64,000 bases of DNA from Mycolicibacterium sp. P1-5 (GTDB taxonomy: Bacteria > Actinomycetota > Actinomycetes > Mycobacteriales > Mycobacteriaceae). Shown here one piece after another: positions 57,392-64,000 of the stretch (position 1 is its first letter; every line of letters starts with the position of its first letter). A program made the translations under genes and the position numbers. The notes below the pieces were generated by a model, which was given only the letters and a program-made list of their open reading frames with translations, was not told where the DNA came from and ran no database searches. The stretch is from contig NZ_NPKT01000009.1 in NCBI RefSeq assembly GCF_008329565.1, forward strand, positions 1-64,000, given 5' to 3'.

Positions 57392-60265
57392 CTAGGCGTA
57401 GGCCTCCACCGGCGGGCACGAGCACACCAGGTTCCGGTCGCCGTACGCACCGTCGATGCGGCGCACCGGCGGCCACACCTTGGGCCGGAAGTTCTTACCC
57501 AGCGGGTAGGCGGCCTGCTCGCGGGTGTACGGGTGGGTCCACTCGTCGACCAGCAGGCATTCGGCGGTGTGCGGCGAATTGCGCAGCGGGTTGTCCTCCG
57601 CCGGCCACTCCCCTGAGCCGACCTTGTCGATCTCGGCGCGAATCGCGATCATCGCATCGCAGAACGCATCGACCTCGGCGAGGCTCTCACTCTCGGTGGG
57701 CTCCACCATCAGCGTGCCCGCCACCGGGAAGCTCATCGTCGGAGCGTGGAAACCGAAGTCAGCCAACCTCTTTGCCACGTCATCCACGGTCACGCCGGTG
57801 ACCTTGGTGATGCCGCGCAGATCGAGGATGCACTCGTGGGCAACCATGCCGTTCTCGCCGGTGTAGAGCACCGGGTAGTACTCGTCCAAACGCCGCGCGA
57901 TGTAATTGGCCGAGGCGATCGCCGTCAGCGTCGCATTGCGCAGACCGTCGCCACCCATCATCCGGATGTAGGCCCACGTGATCGGCAGGATCGACGCCGA
58001 CCCGTACGGTGCCGCCGACACCGGATTCCCCTTGGGCAACTCCTCGGCCAGCGGATGACCGGGAAGGAACGCGGCCAGGTGCGAACGCACCGCCACCGGT
58101 CCGACGCCCGGGCCGCCGCCGCCGTGCGGAATGCAGAACGTCTTGTGCAGGTTCAGGTGGCTGACGTCGCCGCCGAACTTGCCCGGCCGGGCCAGGCCGA
58201 CCAGAGCGTTGAGATTGGCGCCGTCGACGTAGACCTGCCCGCCGGCGTCGTGCACGGCCGCGCAGATCTCGGCGATGTCATGTTCGTACACCCCGTGCGT
58301 GGATGGGTAGGTGATCATCAGGGCGGCCAGCCGCTGCGCATGCTCGCTCACCTTGGCGCGCAGGTCGTCCGGGTCGACGTCGCCGTTCTCCCGGCAGGCC
58401 ACCACGACCACCCGCATACCGACCATTGCGGCCGAAGCGGCGTTGGTGCCGTGCGCGCTGGACGGGATCAGGCAGACGTCGCGCCCGGTTTCGCCGTTGG
58501 CGATGTGGTACTCGCGGATGGCCAGCAGTCCGGCGTACTCGCCCTGCGATCCGGCGTTGGGCTGCAACGAGATTGCGTCGTATCCGGTCAGCCCGGTCAG
58601 CCAGTTCTCCAGGTCGGCGATCAGCTTGCGCAGCCCCGGGGTGTCACCAGCCGGGGCGAACGGATGCTGACGGCCGAACTCCGGCCAGGTGATGGACTCC
58701 ATCTCGGCGGCGGCGTTGAGCTTCATCGTGCACGACCCCAGCGGGATCATGCTGCGATCCAGTGCGATGTCCTTGTCGGCCAACGTGCGCAGGTAACGCA
58801 TCATCTCGGTCTCGGTGCGATACCGGTGGAAGGCCGGATGAGTCAGGAATTCGCTTGTGCGAGAATCGATCTCAGGACCCGCGTAATCACCTGCCAACGA
58901 CGCGCGGTCCGATGTCGACGCCGCAGCGGCTCCGGTGAACGACTCCAGGACCAGCGCGACGTGCGCGGCGGTGGTGGCCTCGTCGCAGGTGACCGACACA
59001 TGGTCGGCGTCCACCCGCCAGATGTTGATACCGCGGCCCTTGGCCTCGGCCTGCACTGCGGCGGCCCGGTTCGGGACGTGCACCAGCACGGTGTCGAAGA
59101 AGGTGTCGTGCACCACCTCGACACCTGAAGCGCCCAGGCCGGCAGCCAGCGAGCGGGCGTGGGAGTGCACGCGCCGGGCGATCCCGGTCAGGCCCTCCGG
59201 ACCGTGATAGCTCGCATACGACGCGGCCATCACCGCGAGCAGCACCTGGGCGGTACAGATGTTGGAGGTCGCTTTGTCGCGACGGATGTGCTGTTCGCGG
59301 GTCTGCAGCGATAAGCGGAACGCCACCGACCCATCCTGATCGCGGGACACCCCCACCAACCGGCCGGGCAGCTGGCGGGCGTGTCGGGAGTGCACTGCCA
59401 GGAAGCCGGCATGCGGTCCGCCGAATCCCATTGGCACACCGAATCTCTGGGCGCTTCCGAAGGCGACGTCTGCCCCGAACTCACCGGGCGGCGCGATCAT
59501 CGTCATCGCCAGCAGGTCGGCGCCCAGCGCCACCAGCGCGCCGCGCTCGTGGGCCTGGTCGACAAGCTTGGACCAGTCGGTCACCCGTCCGCTGGCGCCG
59601 GGCAGCTGGGCGATGACGCCGAAGAACTCGCCCTCGGGCAGCCCATTGCGCAGGTCGGCTGTGACGATCTCGATGCCGAGCGGCTCGGCGCGAGTCGCCA
59701 GGATCGCCGCAGTCTGGGGGAACAGGTCGACGTCGACGGCCAGCCGGGTGGCCGATCCGCGCACGGCGCGGTGCATCAACGTCATCGCCTCGGCGGCCGC
59801 GGTGGCCTCGTCGAGCATCGAGGCGTTGGCGACCTCAAGTCCGGTCAGGTCGGCGATCATCGTCTGGAAGTTCAGCAGCACCTCAAGCCGGCCCTGGCTG
59901 ATCTCCGGCTGATACGGCGTGTAAGCGGTGTACCAGGCCGGGTTCTCCAGGATGTTGCGCAGCAGCACCGGTGGGGTGAGCGTGTCGTAGTAGCCCTGAC
60001 CGATCATCGACACCGCGATGGTGTTGGTATCGGCCAACCCTCGCAGTTCGGCCAGGGCCTCATGCTCGCCCACCGCGGCGGGCAGCTGGTCAAGGCCGGG
60101 TGCCATGCCGTCGGCGGCGAGTGCGTCGAGAATGCCCGCCGGCAGCGCCTTGGCGGCCAGTTCCTCGAGCGAGGCGACCCCGATCACGTCGAGCATGGTG
60201 GCAACGGCATCGGAATCGGGTCCGATGTGACGATCGGCGAAGGTGGGCTGGGTGTGGTTGGTCAC
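57392..60265 (-). CDS. gcvP: Glycine dehydrogenase (decarboxylating), P protein of the glycine cleavage system
   Basis: The 957-residue PLP enzyme decarboxylates glycine and passes the aminomethyl group to lipoylated GcvH. The N-terminal block is '[20 protein letters not shown]' and the PLP Lys is in '[20 protein letters not shown]' near residue 708. '[20 protein letters not shown]' and '[14 protein letters not shown]'-type C-terminal blocks agree with the family. GTG 60265 has AGGAG 5 bases upstream; the longer open frame would cover the riboswitch. It corresponds to M. tuberculosis gcvB (Rv1832). A tandem glycine riboswitch precedes it. Confidence 0.95.
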   Translation of the reverse strand: MTNHTQPTFADRHIGPDSDAVATMLDVIGVASLEELAAKALPAGILDALAADGMAPGLDQLPAAVGEHEALAELRGLADTNTIAVSMIGQGYYDTLTPPVLLRNILENPAWYTAYTPYQPEISQGRLEVLLNFQTMIADLTGLEVANASMLDEATAAAEAMTLMHRAVRGSATRLAVDVDLFPQTAAILATRAEPLGIEIVTADLRNGLPEGEFFGVIAQLPGASGRVTDWSKLVDQAHERGALVALGADLLAMTMIAPPGEFGADVAFGSAQRFGVPMGFGGPHAGFLAVHSRHARQLPGRLVGVSRDQDGSVAFRLSLQTREQHIRRDKATSNICTAQVLLAVMAASYASYHGPEGLTGIARRVHSHARSLAAGLGASGVEVVHDTFFDTVLVHVPNRAAAVQAEAKGRGINIWRVDADHVSVTCDEATTAAHVALVLESFTGAAAASTSDRASLAGDYAGPEIDSRTSEFLTHPAFHRYRTETEMMRYLRTLADKDIALDRSMIPLGSCTMKLNAAAEMESITWPEFGRQHPFAPAGDTPGLRKLIADLENWLTGLTGYDAISLQPNAGSQGEYAGLLAIREYHIANGETGRDVCLIPSSAHGTNAASAAMVGMRVVVVACRENGDVDPDDLRAKVSEHAQRLAALMITYPSTHGVYEHDIAEICAAVHDAGGQVYVDGANLNALVGLARPGKFGGDVSHLNLHKTFCIPHGGGGPGVGPVAVRSHLAAFLPGHPLAEELPKGNPVSAAPYGSASILPITWAYIRMMGGDGLRNATLTAIASANYIARRLDEYYPVLYTGENGMVAHECILDLRGITKVTGVTVDDVAKRLADFGFHAPTMSFPVAGTLMVEPTESESLAEVDAFCDAMIAIRAEIDKVGSGEWPAEDNPLRNSPHTAECLLVDEWTHPYTREQAAYPLGKNFRPKVWPPVRRIDGAYGDRNLVCSCPPVEAYA

Positions 60266-60330
60266 GGGACTCCTGACTCGGGCGGACGCAGCCGTCAGCG
60301 GCGTCCTCTCCCTCTGTCGTCCACCCGGAC

Positions 60331-60530
60331 CGGGCGCCTGAGAGATTCGGTCAGTCGCCGTATCGGCGGGACTGCCTTTCCCCATGGGCGGGTGATCCCG
60401 GCGAGAAAATCCGAGTCACCGCTTTCCAGAGGCATCGTGGCCCCGCGCGGTCCGGGTGCCTGAGAGGTTGACGGAGAGGTGTTGCTCCTTCGGCGTCCGT
60501 GACTGGCTGTCACGAAGCTCTCCCGCGCGA
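60331..60530 (-). promoter_or_regulatory. Tandem glycine riboswitch upstream of gcvP
   Basis: On the minus strand two aptamer-like units follow one another. The first (about 60530-60454) has GGGAGAG, the core GCCGAAGGAGCAA and the closing CTCTCAGGCACC. The second (about 60435-60331) ends in CTCTCAGGCGCC and contains the paired strands around GGGGAAAGGC. These are glycine riboswitch hallmarks, with a linker of about 18 bases. About 65 bases remain between the second unit and the gcvP start and contain a GC-rich stem that could act as expression platform. Glycine binding is expected to raise gcvP expression. Confidence 0.85.
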
Positions 60531-60556
60531 GGGCGATACAGAGGAGATTCTAGCTG

Positions 60557-61201
60557 CTAACCGATCTTGCGGTCGCGGCTCTTCCGCCGGGAGGCCAGCT
60601 CGTCTTCCGGCGAGGCGATCGACTCGCCGCCGTCGGCCCGCTCACCCGGGAAGTCGGCGATCGCGCCGGACAATTCCCGCATGGCACCGCTGACCGCGAT
60701 ACCGAACACACCCTGGCCGCCCTGGAGCAGGTCGACGACCTCTTCGGCCGACGTGCATTCGTACACCGTTGTGCCATCGGAGAACAAGGTGATGTTGGCC
60801 AGATCCTGCACGCCGCGCTGACGCAGATGGTCGACGGCGACGCGGATGTTGTGCAGCGAGATGCCGGTGTCGAGCAGGCGCTTGACGATTTTGAGGACCA
60901 GGATGTCCTTGAACGAATACAGTCGCTGGCTGCCGGACCCGGCCGCACCGCGGATGGACGGCACCACCAATGAGGTGCGGGCCCAGTAGTCCAACTGGCG
61001 GTAGGTGATTCCGGCGATCTGGCAGGCGCTCGGCCCCCGATAGCCGACCAGTTCGTCGGGAACCGAGTCGTCGGGGAACAGGCCCGGCTGAACCGGCCCA
61101 CTCACCGGCGCGCCGCTAAGTGTGTCCGCCTCAAAGCGGCCATCGGAATCAGAGCCCGTGCCAGCAAGGTCCAACTGTCCCTGACGTGGCTGCTCGCCCA
61201 C
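60557..61201 (-). CDS. resR: MerR-type regulator ResR (McdR, Rv1830-type)
   Basis: The 214-residue protein has a MerR-like winged helix at about 50-120 ('RGPSACQIAGITYRQLDYWA', 'GSQRLYSFKDILVLKIVKRL'). A charged C-terminal domain follows ('ALRELSGAIADFPGE'-type). GTG 61201 has GAGGAA 5 bases upstream. The M. tuberculosis counterpart Rv1830 affects cell growth and division and is a site of mutations tied to antibiotic resilience. It is encoded directly upstream of the gcvP riboswitch, in the same direction. Confidence 0.88.
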   Translation of the reverse strand: MGEQPRQGQLDLAGTGSDSDGRFEADTLSGAPVSGPVQPGLFPDDSVPDELVGYRGPSACQIAGITYRQLDYWARTSLVVPSIRGAAGSGSQRLYSFKDILVLKIVKRLLDTGISLHNIRVAVDHLRQRGVQDLANITLFSDGTTVYECTSAEEVVDLLQGGQGVFGIAVSGAMRELSGAIADFPGERADGGESIASPEDELASRRKSRDRKIG

Positions 61202-61459
61202 GATGCTTCCTCTCGCCGTTCGAACCTATGGCCCGCTGACCGCTCCACCAACCACGTTTGCCCAGTCCGAGTCCACCGAGCATACGCTTTTCGACGGGCA
61301 GTCGCGCTCGTCGTTCGCAATCAAAGTATGGCTGTCCTCGGCCGTGCTCCGCGTGATCCGCCGCGCGTGTCGAACCGCTGCAGGCCAAGTGAGACGCATC
61401 CGTGATCTTGCTCTCGGTGGCCTCCAGCCAGGCACAGCCTGGGCCGGCCGGACAACCGG
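61202..61459 (-). promoter_or_regulatory. 258-base intergenic region with a candidate resR promoter
   Basis: Leftward of the Rv1829-type gene, no credible coding frame or hairpin was found in this stretch. On the minus strand TAGGTT (61228-61223) fits TANNNT and would place the transcript start about 15 bases before the resR GTG. The rest shows nothing recognisable. The size is notable because neighbouring gaps are short. Confidence 0.35.
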
Positions 61460-61954
61460 TCAGGTCGCCTTGAAATCGTCCGGGGACACACTGTCGAGAA
61501 ACTCCTTGAATTTCTCCACCTCGTCCTCGCGGACGGCACCGGTGGATTCGTCGTCGTTCTCGTCGGGAATCAGCAGGCCGGCCTCGGCCAGCACTGCCTC
61601 CTCGACATAGATCGGCACACCCATCCGCAGCGCGATCGCCACCGAGTCCGATGGCCGCGCGGACACCTTGATGTCGCGGTCGAAGATCAGGTCGGCGTAG
61701 AACGTGCCTTCCTGCAAGTCCACGATGCGCACCTCTTTGAGCGAATGACCCAGTGCGCCAATGACATCTCGGAACAGGTCGTGGGTCAGCGGCCGGGCCG
61801 GCTCGACGCCCTGCTGTTCGAGCGCGATTGCGGTGGCCTCCGACTGGCCGATCCATATGGGCAGGTAGCGGTCGCCGTTGGATTCCCGCAACAACAGAAC
61901 CGGCTGGTTCTGGGGTTGCTCGACGCGAATGCCAACCACCCGAACCTCACCCAT
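61460..61954 (-). CDS. Bifunctional nuclease domain (DUF151) protein, Rv1829-type
   Basis: The 164-residue protein starts MGEVRVVGIRVEQPQNQPVL and has 'DRYLPIWIGQSEATAIALEQ', 'RPLTHDLFRDVIGALGHSLK' and 'SARPSDSVAIALRMGVPIYV', the full DUF151 signature. Plant relatives have DNase and RNase activity; in bacteria the role is unclear. An acidic C-terminal tail follows. It lies between the two MerR genes as in M. tuberculosis. Confidence 0.9.
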   Translation of the reverse strand: MGEVRVVGIRVEQPQNQPVLLLRESNGDRYLPIWIGQSEATAIALEQQGVEPARPLTHDLFRDVIGALGHSLKEVRIVDLQEGTFYADLIFDRDIKVSARPSDSVAIALRMGVPIYVEEAVLAEAGLLIPDENDDESTGAVREDEVEKFKEFLDSVSPDDFKAT

Positions 61955-62003
61955 CTGTGTCTGACCTCCGCGCTGGTTGTGCCATCATCGGCGAGTCTAG
62001 TCC

Positions 62004-62744
62004 TCAGCGGTCGAGAACGTCTCGTACCGCGGACTTGATCAGCGACGTGTGCAACGTGATTGCCAGAGCCGCAACCTCGCGCGCCAAATCGTCGGCGCGG
62101 TCGCGCGCACCGGTCTTCGACGCCTTGCCCACCGGTCCGGCGATCTGCGCGATCAGATCGGACTGGCGGTCCGCCGCCGACCGAAATGCCCGCAGGTGCC
62201 GCGGTTCGACGCCGTACTCCCCCAACGCCCGTGCGCATTGTGCGATGACCACCGAATGTTCGTCGAACAACCCGCCCGGGCCGGTGGTGATCACACCCGC
62301 TTTGCACAGCGCGGTCAGCATCTCCTCGCCCACACCGGATCGCTCCAGCAGGTCCTCGCGGCTCAGCCGCAACTGAGCACGTGCGGCATCGATGCTGCCG
62401 TCGGCTTCAGGCGGGTCCTGATCGGCCACCGTCACCAAACGCGGTCCGCCGTAAGGCGATCCGACGTGGGGCAGCTCGCCGTCGGGTTGGGCGTCGAGCT
62501 GTGCCTTGATGACCTTCAGCGGCAGATAGTGATCGCGCTGGGCGGTCAGGATGAACCGCAACCGAGCGCAGTCGTACGCGGTGAACCGCCGATACCCCGA
62601 TCCGCTTCGCTCCGGCGTGACGAGGCCCTCGGCTTCCAAGAATCGGATCTTGGAGATCGTCACGTCCGGGAAGTCCGGTCGCAGCAGGTCCAGGACCGCT
62701 CCGATAGACATCCCGGCAAGCGCGGGAGTATCGGGGGCGGTCAC
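62004..62744 (-). CDS. ftsR: MerR-type regulator FtsR (Rv1828-type)
   Basis: The 246-residue protein has an N-terminal MerR helix-turn-helix ('[20 protein letters not shown]', '[20 protein letters not shown]', '[20 protein letters not shown]'). A second HTH-like part follows near 130-200. It is homologous to corynebacterial FtsR, which activates ftsZ, and to Rv1828. GTG 62744 overlaps the garA stop by one base (TAGTG), so it is co-translated with garA. Confidence 0.88.
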   Translation of the reverse strand: MTAPDTPALAGMSIGAVLDLLRPDFPDVTISKIRFLEAEGLVTPERSGSGYRRFTAYDCARLRFILTAQRDHYLPLKVIKAQLDAQPDGELPHVGSPYGGPRLVTVADQDPPEADGSIDAARAQLRLSREDLLERSGVGEEMLTALCKAGVITTGPGGLFDEHSVVIAQCARALGEYGVEPRHLRAFRSAADRQSDLIAQIAGPVGKASKTGARDRADDLAREVAALAITLHTSLIKSAVRDVLDR

Positions 62745-63211
62745 TAGCTTCCTTGACCGCCTTCGTCGTCGGACGACTTCGGTCCGGTGAGGAAGACCAG
62801 GCGGAACTTGCCGATCTGGACCTCGTCACCGTTGGCCAGCGCGGCCGAGTCGACCGGTTCGCGGTTGACGTAGGTGCCGTTGAGGCTGCCGACGTCGACG
62901 ACCTGGAATTCGTTGCCGTCCAAGCGGAACTCGGCGTGCCGGCGGCTGACGGTCACGTCATCGAGGAAGATGTCGGAGTCCGGGTGGCGGCCGGCCGAGG
63001 TCGTCGCCTGATCCAGAAGGAACCGTGAGCCCGCGTTCGGGCCGCGCTTGACGACCAGCAGCGCCGAGCCCACCGGGAGGCCTTCGACCCCGGATACTGC
63101 GCTCTCGCCGCTGGTTGCTGCCGGTGCGTCCAGTTCGTTGAGGAAGTCCGCGCGGAAGACGGAAGTCGTCTCCACGGTGACCTCATCAGAGTTCTGGTCC
63201 TTATCGGTCAC
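62744..63211 (-). CDS. garA: FHA-domain regulator GarA
   Basis: The 155-residue protein has a phosphorylatable N-terminal motif 'VETTSVF' (Thr15, Thr16) followed by an FHA domain with Gly74-Arg75, Ser89, His92 and Asn111 in place ('[20 protein letters not shown]', '[17 protein letters not shown]'). It is almost identical to M. tuberculosis GarA. Unphosphorylated GarA binds 2-oxoglutarate dehydrogenase and glutamate dehydrogenase and shifts the TCA/glutamate balance; PknB or PknG phosphorylation turns it off. GTG 63211 has AGGAG 6 bases upstream. It reads leftward 155 bases after gcvH. Confidence 0.95.
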   Translation of the reverse strand: MTDKDQNSDEVTVETTSVFRADFLNELDAPAATSGESAVSGVEGLPVGSALLVVKRGPNAGSRFLLDQATTSAGRHPDSDIFLDDVTVSRRHAEFRLDGNEFQVVDVGSLNGTYVNREPVDSAALANGDEVQIGKFRLVFLTGPKSSDDEGGQGS

Positions 63212-63366
63212 CCGCTGCTCCTCACTGGCTGCCGTGGCTGTACTTGGCGGGTACCCGCACAAGGCGCCCGTCCGCCTCAACAATCAATTACGTCGACCGT
63301 ACCGCGCAGTGGTCGTCGTTGTGCCCACCACCGCCGGATCGGTGGCTGGCAGGCACCCTAACAATG

Positions 63367-63762
63367 TCATTCAGTCACTGTGTCCCGATAGGCGTCCGCA
63401 TCGAGCAACGCCGCCAACCCCTGTTCGAGGGTATCGCCGTCGACCTGCAACTCCAACAACCACCCCTGACCGTAGGGATCGGAGTTGACCAGCCCGGGGC
63501 TGCCCTCCAATTCGCCGTTGACCGCAGTCACTTTGGCCGTGACGGGTGCGTAGAGATCCGAAACCGACTTGGTGGACTCCACCTCGCCGAACGACTCACC
63601 GGACGTGACGTCGCTGCCCACCTCGGGTAACTGCACGTACACGACGTCGCCGAGCGAGGACTGGGCGAAGTCGGTGATGCCGACGCGCACGGTGTCGTCA
63701 CCGATCCGCAGCACCCACTCGTGCTCGGTGGTGTAGCGCAGGTCGGCTGGGATTTCGCTCAC
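63367..63762 (-). CDS. gcvH: Glycine cleavage system H protein
   Basis: The 131-residue lipoyl carrier of the glycine cleavage system has '[20 protein letters not shown]', '[19 protein letters not shown]' and the lipoylation Lys65 in '[17 protein letters not shown]'. GTG 63762 is chosen because AGGAG lies 4-5 bases upstream and the opening SEIPADLRY matches the family; an ATG at 63789 overlapping the upstream stop (ATGA) is the alternative. It shuttles intermediates between GcvP and GcvT; gcvT is not in this window. Confidence 0.94.
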   Translation of the reverse strand: MSEIPADLRYTTEHEWVLRIGDDTVRVGITDFAQSSLGDVVYVQLPEVGSDVTSGESFGEVESTKSVSDLYAPVTAKVTAVNGELEGSPGLVNSDPYGQGWLLELQVDGDTLEQGLAALLDADAYRDTVTE

Positions 63763-63785
63763 GGTGCTCCTTGGTGTCGGGCTGC

Positions 63786-64000
63786 TCATTTGACGGGCTG
63801 AGCGTATTGGCGCGCTTTCGGTTGCCGCAAGGTGGTGATGTCCACCCGGTCGGACTGCGCGACGGTCATTCGCCCACCCACCCGTTCGACGCTGTCGACC
63901 GCACCGCCCGGGATGTTCATCGCCGCGGCCAGCGTGGGTGGATCGCCAATGGCGAGAACAGAATACGGCGGGCCGAGAGTTTGCGTGTCGATGACCAGCG
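63786..64000 (-). CDS. DUF881 family protein, C-terminal part (Rv1825-type)
   Basis: This partial gene runs off the right edge; only the last 71 codons are inside the window. They read '[20 protein letters not shown]', '[20 protein letters not shown]' and end '[12 protein letters not shown]'. This is the end of a DUF881 domain, as in the membrane-anchored Rv1825. It is followed after 23 bases by gcvH, in the M. tuberculosis order. The function is unknown. Confidence 0.8.
   Translation of the reverse strand, partial: LVIDTQTLGPPYSVLAIGDPPTLAAAMNIPGGAVDSVERVGGRMTVAQSDRVDITTLRQPKARQYAQPVK

Noticed and set aside
60266-60385. N-terminal extension of gcvP to 997 residues
   Set aside because: It would run through the second glycine aptamer; GTG 60265 has a proper ribosome-binding site and the known N-terminus.
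63763-63789. gcvH start at the ATG overlapping the Rv1825-type stop
   Set aside because: The 4-base overlap is attractive, but the AGGAG site and family alignment favour GTG 63762.

Overview
The window is a piece of chromosome from a mycobacterium, most likely a fast-growing Mycolicibacterium-type species. It is GC-rich, uses GTG starts often, and carries genus markers: an antigen 85 mycolyltransferase, the Apa glycoprotein, GarA, haemophore-type and M56/BlaI proteins, and IdeR iron boxes. A full-length lon gene, absent from M. tuberculosis, points away from the tubercle complex. No rRNA, tRNA, CRISPR array, IS element or prophage was seen, and no gap between genes exceeds 300 bases.

Left part (1-20 kb), mixed accessory content. 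It begins with the N-terminal part of a 13E12/DUF222 protein. A leftward set of small enzymes follows (PPOX flavoprotein, EthD, hotdog thioesterase, cupin), then a rightward TPR protein, a rhomboid-like protease and a GH13 enzyme, then an isolated antigen 85 paralogue. At 9-11 kb an ECF41-type sigma factor (SigJ-like) is divergent from a DoxX/enoyl-CoA hydratase pair. Both directions carry an exact TGTCACA-N16-CGTC element, so the locus looks like a self-contained autoregulated sigma-factor circuit. Next come lon with a HAIR-like box, a broken tfoX relic, a HhH-GPD protein, a DUF72 protein and a very large SDR/PEP-utilizer-like fusion protein.

Middle (18-29 kb), acyl-CoA and central carbon metabolism: thiolase-like protein, aldehyde dehydrogenase coupled to a double-length CaiB/BaiF CoA-transferase, phosphoketolase and a CPBP membrane protease.

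Right part (27-64 kb) is a mirror image of the M. tuberculosis Rv1863c-Rv1825 region: adhA, GlsB-like protein, apa, modC, modB, SDR, LLM oxidoreductase, ndh, ureDGFCBA, Rv1847-type thioesterase, blaI and its M56 protease, gnd1, guaB1, two CNNM/CBS proteins, glcB, Rv1836c, lipZ, gcvP, resR, Rv1829, ftsR, garA, gcvH and Rv1825. Departures from that order are informative. modA is missing beside modBC. A haem-binding protein and a PrrB-like orphan kinase sit between ndh and ureD. An IdeR-boxed FhuF-like gene sits between blaI and the place where the iron-sparing sRNA MrsI is expected. That sRNA is recognisable here from an IdeR box, a -10 element, two hairpins and a length near 100 nt. gcvP is preceded by a tandem glycine riboswitch.

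How the parts work together: urease with its accessory proteins releases ammonia. GcvP and GcvH form half of the glycine cleavage system under glycine control, next to GarA, which in mycobacteria gates 2-oxoglutarate and glutamate flux. GlcB completes the glyoxylate shunt. Gnd1 and the phosphoketolase feed from pentose phosphates. The 43 kb iron cluster (FhuF-like gene plus MrsI) is set to respond to IdeR. Gene names by homology rest on recall of the M. tuberculosis proteins and gene order, not on a database search.
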